Positions 57,950 through 64,000 of a stretch of 64,000 nt of DNA are shown here, piece by piece. The notes under the pieces were generated by a model that made no database searches, was not told the DNA's origin, and saw nothing but the letters and a program-made list of their open reading frames with translations. Source of the stretch: an uncultured Capnocytophaga sp. (GTDB lineage: Bacteria; Bacteroidota; Bacteroidia; Flavobacteriales; Flavobacteriaceae); NCBI RefSeq assembly GCF_937936315.1, contig NZ_CALGWU010000003.1, positions 1 to 64,000 on the forward strand, written 5' to 3'. Position 1 is the first letter of the stretch, and each line of letters starts with the position of its first letter. A program made the translations under genes and the position numbers.

Positions 57950-58402
57950 ATGATTCGCATTACTAAAAAATTCGACTTCGAAGCAGGACACGCGCTCTTT
58001 GGCTACGACGGCAAGTGCAAAAACCTCCACGGACACAGCTATAAACTCTACGTAACGGTGATAGGCGAACCTATCAACAATCCTCATAACGTGAAAAATG
58101 GTATGGTTATCGATTTTGGTGACCTCAAACGCATTGTACAGGAGCAAATTATCGATGCTTTCGACCACGCAATGGTCTTCAACGAACTCTCTCCTCACAA
58201 AGCCTTAGCCGACGAACTCCGCGCCAAGGGGCATCGCATCATCACGGTGCCTTATCAACCTACCAGCGAAAACCTCGTAACCGACTTTGCCCAGCGTATC
58301 GCCTACCAACTGCCCGCTGGAGTAACACTCTTTTCTATACGCCTTTGCGAAACCGAAAGTTCCTATGCCGAATGGTTTGCATCAGATAATAGTGCGTATT
58401 AA
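57950..58402 (+). CDS. queD: 6-pyruvoyl-tetrahydropterin synthase family (QueD)
   Basis: Converts dihydroneopterin triphosphate to 6-carboxy-tetrahydropterin in queuosine synthesis. It has 150 residues. Zinc His residues: FEAGHALFG, then KCKNLHGHSYKLYVTV (catalytic Cys and two His). GMVIDFGDLKRIVQEQI and DAFDHAMVFNE complete the site, and LCETESSYAEWF contains the substrate Glu. Family members may also make tetrahydrobiopterin, but queuosine is the usual bacterial role. Confidence 0.93.
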   Translation: MIRITKKFDFEAGHALFGYDGKCKNLHGHSYKLYVTVIGEPINNPHNVKNGMVIDFGDLKRIVQEQIIDAFDHAMVFNELSPHKALADELRAKGHRIITVPYQPTSENLVTDFAQRIAYQLPAGVTLFSIRLCETESSYAEWFASDNSAY

Positions 58403-58422
58403 TAACATAAAAACAATATATT

Positions 58423-58932
58423 ATGGGACTTATACTATTAATTATAGTACTCATTATTCTTTTGTTTTACAAAAGGAACATCATAAAGCGTTTGCACAAT
58501 TCATTTGCACAAAATTCATTAAAGGAGAATACTCTGGACTATATTCGGAACAATTGGCAAAAGGTGTGTATTGATGCTGACCATTGCGATGTGATGAATG
58601 AAAATACTACCTTCGATTTACATGCAGTAGAAAATAATCGTATGAAAAGCGATCTTGAGGAAACAATGCTTTTTACAGAAGCAATGTTATTTAATAAGTT
58701 ACAGTTAGGAGAAGAAAAAATGAAACTCAGTTATATAAGATGTTACGACAAAAGTAGCTCTACTGTAAAAGTATATCAAACTACTGTTGCCGATATAGAT
58801 GCTAGTGTGGCACAAGTAAAGCTGAATGTGCAAGGCTATATCAATGTGTATTACAACCCACAAAACCCCAAGGAAGTTTATGTTGATACCGAGTTCCTAC
58901 AAAAAGACCTCTCCGAACTGATGAATCATTAA
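58423..58932 (+). CDS. Hypothetical protein with N-terminal membrane anchor
   Basis: A 169-residue protein starting MGLILLIIVLIILLFYKRN (one TM segment), then a soluble domain with SYIRCYDKSSSTVKVYQTTV and LNVQGYINVYYNPQNPKEVY. The later part resembles the DUF3592-like membrane-protein pattern (a strand-rich region ending in YYNPxxPxExY), but this is only a resemblance. It lies 20 nt after queD on the same strand and is followed by a gene remnant. Confidence 0.6.
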   Translation: MGLILLIIVLIILLFYKRNIIKRLHNSFAQNSLKENTLDYIRNNWQKVCIDADHCDVMNENTTFDLHAVENNRMKSDLEETMLFTEAMLFNKLQLGEEKMKLSYIRCYDKSSSTVKVYQTTVADIDASVAQVKLNVQGYINVYYNPQNPKEVYVDTEFLQKDLSELMNH

Positions 58933-59134
58933 GATATGGCGATATAACCTCTTTAAAAACCTCTATACTAAGATAGAGTTTTTAGCAACAGATTTAGATG
59001 TAACTAAACGCACTGCACAAAACTATTTAGATACGATTGCTGAAATACGGTTGCTTAGTAAGTTGAAAGTAGGAAAGTCAAATTATTATATCAATAAAAA
59101 TTTGATAAAAGTACTCCAAAGAGAAAAAGTATAA
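58925..59134 (+). pseudogene. Fic-family C-terminal remnant (winged-helix part)
   Basis: A 69-codon open frame with no start codon, bounded on the left by TGA and ended by TAA at 59134. It reads YTKIEFLATDLDVTKRTAQN, then YLDTIAEIRLLSKLKVGKSN and YYINKNLIKVL. This is the typical C-terminal winged helix of Fic/DOC proteins (x-F-L-A-x-x-L-x-V-S-x-x-T-A-x-x-Y-L-x-x-L). The Fic core (HPFxxGNGR) is absent upstream, where the 58423 gene lies instead, so this is a decayed fragment. Confidence 0.65.
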
Positions 59135-59202
59135 CGTGGAAAAAAACGCCATTTTTTGCCACGTTACTAGTAACATGGAAAAAAAACGCCATTTTTTGCC
59201 AT
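59134..59202. repeat. Two tandem hairpins with a paired base change
   Basis: Hairpin 1 (59134-59164) has ACGTGG, six or more A, ACGCCA, TTTTTTG and CCACGT. Hairpin 2 (59175-59202) has ATGG, A run, ACGCCA, TTTTTTG, CCAT. The stem base changes in both arms (GTGG/CCAC to ATGG/CCAT). A perfect palindrome GTTACTAGTAAC lies at 59163-59174 between them. Confidence 0.7.
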
Positions 59203-59261
59203 ATCATATTCTTCATTTATACGAAATGGACTTTTTGTATAAATGATAAATTAAAGAACCA

Positions 59262-60044
59262 ATGTTATCTATAGAATTACCCAAAGATAAAAAGATATAC
59301 TTCGCCTCCGATAATCACCTCGGAGCGCCTACTGCTGCCGAAAGCAAACCCCGCGAAGCGAAGTTTGTGCAATGGCTCAATACAATCAAAGCCGATGCAG
59401 GTGCCATATTCCTCCTCGGCGACCTTTTCGACTTTTGGTTTGAGTACAAAACAGTTGTCCCCAAAGGCTTTGTGCGCACTTTGGGCAAGCTGGCGGAACT
59501 GCGCGACAGTGGTATTCCTATCTATTTTTTTGTGGGCAACCACGATTTGTGGATGGACGATTATTTCCAAACCGAATTAGGAATTCCCGTATACCGCCGT
59601 CCATTAGAAGTAGAATGTGCAGGCAAACGCTTTTTGATAGGTCACGGCGATGGCTTAGGACCTGGTGATAAAGGCTACAAGCGAATGAAAAAAGTCTTTA
59701 CCAATCCGTTTTGCAAATGGCTCTTCCGCTGGTTACATCCCGATATAGGCGTGCGATTGGCGCAATACCTCTCAGTGAAAAACAAACTCATCTCGGGTGA
59801 GGAAGATGTACATTTCTTGGGTGAAGACAACGAATGGTTGGTGCAGTATTGCAAACGCAAACTCGAAACCCAGCATTACGACTATTTTCTCTTCGGTCAC
59901 CGTCATCTACCAATGACCATCAAAGTAGGCGAGGGGAGTACCTATATCAACACAGGCGACTGGATTCACTACTTTACCTATGCAGTTTTTGACCCCAAAA
60001 CAGGATTGGAAATAAAGGAATTTACCAATAAGAGTACTTGCTAA
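59262..60044 (+). CDS. lpxH: UDP-2,3-diacylglucosamine diphosphatase
   Basis: Cleaves UDP-2,3-diacylglucosamine to lipid X in lipid A synthesis at the inner membrane. It has 260 residues. Calcineurin-like phosphoesterase motifs: ASDNHLGAP (about 15-23), GDLFDFWFEYK, FVGNHDLWM, IGHGDGLGPGD and LFGHRHLPM, with all metal-binding Asp, Asn and His present. The KGYKRMKKVFTNPFCKWLFR cap fits LpxH. In place of the usual S-D-x-H-L the first motif is SDNHL. Confidence 0.93.
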   Translation: MLSIELPKDKKIYFASDNHLGAPTAAESKPREAKFVQWLNTIKADAGAIFLLGDLFDFWFEYKTVVPKGFVRTLGKLAELRDSGIPIYFFVGNHDLWMDDYFQTELGIPVYRRPLEVECAGKRFLIGHGDGLGPGDKGYKRMKKVFTNPFCKWLFRWLHPDIGVRLAQYLSVKNKLISGEEDVHFLGEDNEWLVQYCKRKLETQHYDYFLFGHRHLPMTIKVGEGSTYINTGDWIHYFTYAVFDPKTGLEIKEFTNKSTC

Positions 60045-60098
60045 AGCTAATAAAATAAAGATATCCCAAATATTATTTAAAAAAAATCTACATAATAG

Positions 60099-60129
60099 TT
60101 TGCTATTATTTAGAAAGTTTCTATTTTTG
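60099..60129 (+). promoter_or_regulatory. Promoter of the 60162 TonB receptor gene
   Basis: TTTG at 60099-60102, 19 bp, TATTTTTG at 60122-60129. Confidence 0.75.
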
Positions 60130-60161
60130 TGCCCAAAAAGTAAATAAATAAAAATGTTTTT

Positions 60162-62441
60162 ATGAAAAACAAATCACTATTTTTGGGCAGTTTGCTATTA
60201 AGTATGATAGCAACCTCTGCAACTGAAGCAAAAACTTCAATTACTAAAACTCTCTATACCGAGCAATATCAGCAGGAAGAGATAGAAGTAGAAGGTCAGG
60301 TGCTCGATGCCGATGGCTCTCCAATGCTAGGAGTGAGCGTAGTAGTAAAAGATACCCATCGTGGGGTCGTTACCGATGAAAACGGACGTTTCTCTCTTCA
60401 AGCCGATGAAAACGCCGTACTCGTATTCCGCTTCTTAGGGTATCAAACTCAAGAAATTGCTCTAAACGGACGTTCATCTATTACCGTACAGATGAAAGTC
60501 TCTACACAAGAACTCAAAGAGGTAACCGTTACTTCTACTGGTATCAAACGGCAAATTAAAGACTTTGCAGGTACCGTAAATGTTATTTCAGCTTCACAAA
60601 TAAAAGAATTAGCCATTCCCGCAGTAGGCGATGCAGTGCGCTTTATGCCAGGGGTAAACTATATAGATGAAGATGGTCGTGGATTGCGCCCTGGTATTGG
60701 GTTACGCGGTATGGAACCCAACCGAAATAGCAATACTCTGGTAGTAATCGATGGTAAAATACCTATCGGGCAAAGTTATTCCGATATGGGAGGTTACTAT
60801 ATGATGCCCGTAGGTGCTATCGAAAGTGTGGAAGTGATAAAAGGCGCTTCACCAGCGCTCTACGGAAGTGGTAGTATAGGTGGGGTGGTGAATATCATCA
60901 CCAAAAAAGGTGCTGCTCGTCCTTACACTGGCATCAACTTGCAATACGGCAATCACAACGCTTTGAACATAGGTATTGAAACAGTAGGCAATACCAATGA
61001 AGGAAATATGAATTACTATGCTGGCTTCCACCGCCGACAAGGTGATGGCTTTAGAAAATCGCGCAGTCGCTATAATGTAAACGACCTTACTGCCAATGTA
61101 ACAGCAAAAGTAGGCGAGAAAAACGAATGGCGCTTCTTCCTAAATGGCTTTACCGAATATTCCGATACTCCTGGAGGGCTTAGTCAAGCACAATGGGAGC
61201 AAGACCCTGAACAATCTGTAAACCCACACGACTTTTTTGAGGCAAGACGCTTTAGTACCGCTATTTCATACAAGCGTAGTTTTGATGAAACAAATAACCT
61301 TACTACTTCTATATATGGTAGTTACCTAAAAAGAGACTGGTGGCTCGACAACCGCAATCCCGTTGCTGCTAAACGCAAATTTACAGCCGCCTTGCGCGAT
61401 ATCCCTACAGTAGGCTTATTCTCCGACTACGAGAGAACGAATCCTCTATTTGGCAAAGAAAACAAACTCTTAGCAGGTATCCGCTTACATACTGATATTA
61501 CTCACGAGGTATCGGTAGCAGGCGACGAAATGGGTAAAAAAGCAGGGAAGACAACTGCCAATTCCGCTAATACCGTAGCCGTAGTAGAGGGCTATGTGTT
61601 TGACGAGTTTCACATCACCGATAAACTTAATATCAACCCTGGGTTGCGCTATACTTTTGTAAATTACGACAAAGAAGATTACTTCCGTAACAATTGGGAT
61701 AATCGCAACGAAGATGCTTTCATCTACTCATTGGGGTTATTCTACAAATTCTCTGAGCAGTATCGCGCTTATGCCACCTACTCAAAAGGCTATAAGATGC
61801 CTCAAATACGATTGGCTTTTGAAACCAATGGCGACCTCGATGCCGAAACTTCTAATAACTATGAAATAGGTTTCCGCACCCAGCCTACACAATGGTTAGA
61901 AATAGAGTTGGCTGCCTATATATTAGACTTCAACCACAAAATATTCCGTGAAAGTGGGTTGCTTAACAATGGAGGAAAAGCCCTACATCGTGGGATAGAA
62001 GTGAGTGGTGCTATTTATCCAGTAGAAGGATTAAAACTCTATGGTAATGGTGCTATCCAAAGAGCTACCATAGAATATGGTATGTACAAAGGCAACCGCG
62101 TGCCTTACGCACCGCGCTACACCGCTACTGCAGGGGCTAAATATCAATGTGCTGTAGGCGAAGGTACACTCACTACCAACGTATATGGCAACTTTGTAAG
62201 CTCACAATTTTCTGATATTAAAAATACTGAAGTAGGTTCAGCTAATGGTAATGTAGGTTTGATACCTAAATTTTTCTTGCTCAATGCAACTGCTAATTAC
62301 AGTTATAAGCAATGGAATTTCAACCTCAATGCCTTGAACTTGCTCAACCGCAAATACTTCACTACCCGCCATAGTGCTTGGGGAGGTATTATGCCAGCAG
62401 CTACTATCAGCGTATTAGGTGGTGTAGGCTATCAATTCTAA
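60162..62441 (+). CDS. TonB-dependent receptor (FecA-like)
   Basis: A 759-residue outer-membrane receptor. Signal peptide (MKNKSLFLGSLLLSMIATSA); CarboxypepD_reg-like domain (about 43-125: VEGQVLDADGSPMLGVSVVV); plug (about 140-250) with PGVNYIDEDGRGLRPGIGLR and GASPALYGSGSIGGVVNIIT; barrel to terminal QF. Short sequences such as GLRGMEPNRNSNTLVVIDG and the ANxGLRYTFVNYDKED-like barrel suggest a FecA-type siderophore or citrate-type receptor, though no regulator sits beside it. Own promoter and terminator. Confidence 0.92.
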   Translation: MKNKSLFLGSLLLSMIATSATEAKTSITKTLYTEQYQQEEIEVEGQVLDADGSPMLGVSVVVKDTHRGVVTDENGRFSLQADENAVLVFRFLGYQTQEIALNGRSSITVQMKVSTQELKEVTVTSTGIKRQIKDFAGTVNVISASQIKELAIPAVGDAVRFMPGVNYIDEDGRGLRPGIGLRGMEPNRNSNTLVVIDGKIPIGQSYSDMGGYYMMPVGAIESVEVIKGASPALYGSGSIGGVVNIITKKGAARPYTGINLQYGNHNALNIGIETVGNTNEGNMNYYAGFHRRQGDGFRKSRSRYNVNDLTANVTAKVGEKNEWRFFLNGFTEYSDTPGGLSQAQWEQDPEQSVNPHDFFEARRFSTAISYKRSFDETNNLTTSIYGSYLKRDWWLDNRNPVAAKRKFTAALRDIPTVGLFSDYERTNPLFGKENKLLAGIRLHTDITHEVSVAGDEMGKKAGKTTANSANTVAVVEGYVFDEFHITDKLNINPGLRYTFVNYDKEDYFRNNWDNRNEDAFIYSLGLFYKFSEQYRAYATYSKGYKMPQIRLAFETNGDLDAETSNNYEIGFRTQPTQWLEIELAAYILDFNHKIFRESGLLNNGGKALHRGIEVSGAIYPVEGLKLYGNGAIQRATIEYGMYKGNRVPYAPRYTATAGAKYQCAVGEGTLTTNVYGNFVSSQFSDIKNTEVGSANGNVGLIPKFFLLNATANYSYKQWNFNLNALNLLNRKYFTTRHSAWGGIMPAATISVLGGVGYQF

Positions 62442-62461
62442 ATCTTTTGATACATAAACAT

Positions 62462-62497
62462 AAAAAGCTGTTCAACATTTTTGTTGAACAGCTTTTT
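62462..62497 (+). terminator. Terminator after the 60162 receptor gene
   Basis: AAAAAGCTGTTCAACA, TTTT, TGTTGAACAGCTTTTT. Confidence 0.95.
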
Positions 62498-62511
62498 ATT
62501 TCTATGGTAAA

Positions 62512-62543
62512 TTTGCGCAACTACTCATTATTTCATAACTTTG
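62512..62543 (+). promoter_or_regulatory. Promoter of the DUF4434 gene
   Basis: TTTG at 62512-62515, 20 bp, TAACTTTG at 62536-62543; the ATG follows 17 nt later. Confidence 0.7.
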
Positions 62544-62560
62544 CCACAAAATAACACCTA

Positions 62561-63598
62561 ATGAAAAAAATCTTACTCTTTATTCTGTTCTCTATTTTCA
62601 GTCTTATAGCTTGTAAAAAAGAGAATAACGAAGAAATTGTTTGCGTATATCCTCCACAATTAAACCCAAAAGCCCTTACAGGTACTTTTTTGCAACTCTT
62701 CGGCAAAGATAATTGGAGTGAAGCACAATGGGACGAGTTTCTCACCGAAATCAAAGATGTAGGAATGAACACCCTTATTGTGCAATATACTGCATTCAAA
62801 AATCCTTACAACAATATCACTTGGTTCAATTCGGCAAATACGTTCACAGCTACTAAGAGCAAAAACACCTTGCAACGACTTTTAGCCTCAGCAGGTCGAA
62901 AAGCAATAGAGGTGCATATAGGTTTGCATTTTGACGATACTTATTGGCAACATCAAACCGATGTGGCGTGGCTACAAACACAAGCCAATTATTGTATTGC
63001 CATAGCCGAAGAAATACAAGCACAATTTGGCAGACACACTGCTTTCAAAGGTTGGTATATCCCGCACGAGCCTGAGCCTAATGCTTATAATACCGATGAG
63101 AAAGTACGCCTTTTTAGAGAGCATTTTGTAGATCGCATTTCCAACCGTTTGCACCAATTGAACAACAAACCTGTGTCTATTGCTGCCTTTTGGAATAGCT
63201 CACTCTCCACACCCGAGCAAATGAAACACTTTATGGCAGAACTGTCTAAAAGCAATTTGCAAATTATAATGTTACAAGATGGTGTGGGCGCACAACACGT
63301 AACCCTCAACCGACTTGCCAACTATTATGAGGCTGCACAACGCGGACTCTTTGAAGAAAACAAAAACTATAAAGGTGTATTTTGGAGTGATTTAGAAACT
63401 TTTGCATCTCCTAATGGTGAGTATCCTTTTCATCCTGCCACTTTCGATAGGGTAAAACAACAATTGGAGACAGCCCTTTCTATTAAAAAGGTCAGCAAGG
63501 TAGTATCTTTTCACTATTTTGATGATATGAGTACTAAGAGCCCCCACAAGGCTAAAGCCGATGCCCTGAGAGAAGCCTATAAAAACTATATCAAATAA
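62561..63598 (+). CDS. DUF4434 TIM-barrel lipoprotein
   Basis: A 345-residue lipoprotein (MKKILLFILFSIFSLIACKK, then ENNEEIVC). The mature part is a DUF4434 glycoside-hydrolase-like barrel: LTGTFLQLFGKDNWSEAQWD, VGMNTLIVQYTAF, KAIEVHIGLHFDDTYW, FKGWYIPHEPEPNAY (a likely active-site Glu pair), VSIAAFWNSSL, LQIIMLQDGVGAQHV, and GVFWSDLETF. Substrate unknown; DUF4434 proteins cluster with polysaccharide enzymes. The acidic residues just after the Cys suit surface export. Confidence 0.88.
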   Translation: MKKILLFILFSIFSLIACKKENNEEIVCVYPPQLNPKALTGTFLQLFGKDNWSEAQWDEFLTEIKDVGMNTLIVQYTAFKNPYNNITWFNSANTFTATKSKNTLQRLLASAGRKAIEVHIGLHFDDTYWQHQTDVAWLQTQANYCIAIAEEIQAQFGRHTAFKGWYIPHEPEPNAYNTDEKVRLFREHFVDRISNRLHQLNNKPVSIAAFWNSSLSTPEQMKHFMAELSKSNLQIIMLQDGVGAQHVTLNRLANYYEAAQRGLFEENKNYKGVFWSDLETFASPNGEYPFHPATFDRVKQQLETALSIKKVSKVVSFHYFDDMSTKSPHKAKADALREAYKNYIK

Positions 63599-63682
63599 TG
63601 AAAGCTTTATTGAATGTAAGCTTGATAAGAATTTTGAAAAAATAGTGCTGATACAATGTCTAATGCTATAAAATTCTGAAAT

Positions 63683-64000
63683 ATGCGTAAGTTTATATTA
63701 TTTCTCACAGGAGGTTTGATAATACTGAGTATTCTTTTTATCTTTGTAAATAATTTCATAGAGACGAGAAATAACAGTATATATGAAAGTGAGCAAAGTA
63801 ATCTTTATAAAGAAAACTCTTTTTTTTATATATCAGGTCAAGTCTTTAAAATTGAAAAAATAGGAAGTTTTTCTTATGCTCTTTTTGTCAAAACAGATTC
63901 TGTAAACATTTTAAAATCAGAAAATAGAAGAGATAGAATTTCGGGAGTGTTTGATGAAGATAGAAAAATAGCCATTCTTCTATCTAATTCTAAGTCACGA
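63683..64000 (+). CDS. Partial hypothetical membrane-anchored protein (N-terminus)
   Basis: Open to the right edge, 106 codons. One N-terminal TM segment (KFILFLTGGLIILSILFIFV), then a polar domain with strands (FFYISGQVFKIEKIGSFSYA, LFVKTDSVNI). It starts 84 nt after the DUF4434 stop. I do not recognise the family; the rest lies outside the window. Confidence 0.6.
   Translation, partial: MRKFILFLTGGLIILSILFIFVNNFIETRNNSIYESEQSNLYKENSFFYISGQVFKIEKIGSFSYALFVKTDSVNILKSENRRDRISGVFDEDRKIAILLSNSKSR

Noticed and set aside
1..64000. tRNA, rRNA, transposase or integrase genes
   Set aside because: None recognised on reading both strands; accessory genes here are not accompanied by a visible mobile-element enzyme.

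Overview
The window is AT-rich and carries the marks of Bacteroidota, class Flavobacteriia. Promoters read TTTG or TTG, then 19-21 bp, then TAnnTTTG. Gene starts almost never have a Shine-Dalgarno sequence. There are many lipoproteins of the form C-K-K-D-D, several TonB-dependent receptors with CarboxypepD_reg-like N-termini, and families such as DUF4296, DUF4271, DUF4374 and DUF4434. The overall style fits Capnocytophaga best, but that genus call is an inference from memory of the families, not a search result.

Layout. 0-9.5 kb is a mostly minus-strand block: leuS, DUF2262 and DUF1877 proteins, a WG-repeat lipoprotein, two secreted YD-repeat-like proteins and a class A acid phosphatase. 9.8-12.9 kb holds four parS-like sites around a small HERIH-motif membrane protein, a methyltransferase and a Panacea-type toxin-antitoxin pair. 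12.9-18 kb has another YD-like lipoprotein, an Skp-like lipoprotein, a LysE exporter and rnr. 18.04-18.33 kb is a cluster of six DnaA boxes in AT-rich DNA, a strong oriC candidate. 18.4-29.5 kb holds nadK, waaA, maeB, pgmB, rpsU, a TatD-like gene, ndk, the SRP RNA and a DjlA-like gene. 29.6-32.1 kb is nrdD-nrdG. 34.5-39.1 kb is a plus-strand run with a YoeB-type module, DUF721, GNAT, pyrC, DUF4296, DUF4271 and hemD. 39.2-45.3 kb is a xenosiderophore-type (XusAB-like) locus with an AraC regulator. 45.4-53.1 kb holds a GH3 protein, a GH130 phosphorylase, a type II restriction-modification operon behind a DegT aminotransferase, a GNAT toxin-antitoxin pair and pdhB. 53.4-64 kb holds a phosphopantetheinyl transferase, two more TonB receptors, queD, a Fic remnant, lpxH and a DUF4434 lipoprotein.

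How it fits together. The parS cluster lies 5-8 kb from the DnaA-box cluster, as expected for a chromosomal origin and its ParABS centromere. Envelope genes (waaA, lpxH, Skp-like, surface lipoproteins) and metal-uptake systems dominate the rest. nrdDG, ndk, pyrC, hemD, maeB and pdhB are ordinary metabolism. Accessory material (three toxin-antitoxin modules, one orphan antitoxin-like ORF, one R-M system, one Fic fragment) is scattered in small pieces rather than in one island.

The most unusual sequence-level signal is a family of degenerate 7-bp tandem arrays (AGGTAAG, AGGTTTC, AATTRAC and ACGAATG types) in many intergenic spaces. They abut start codons, supply -33 elements and run into gene ends, where they encode the last residues of several unrelated proteins. 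A second repeat family, built on GCCCGTGTGGCTCGCAC, directly abuts the stop codons of three genes.
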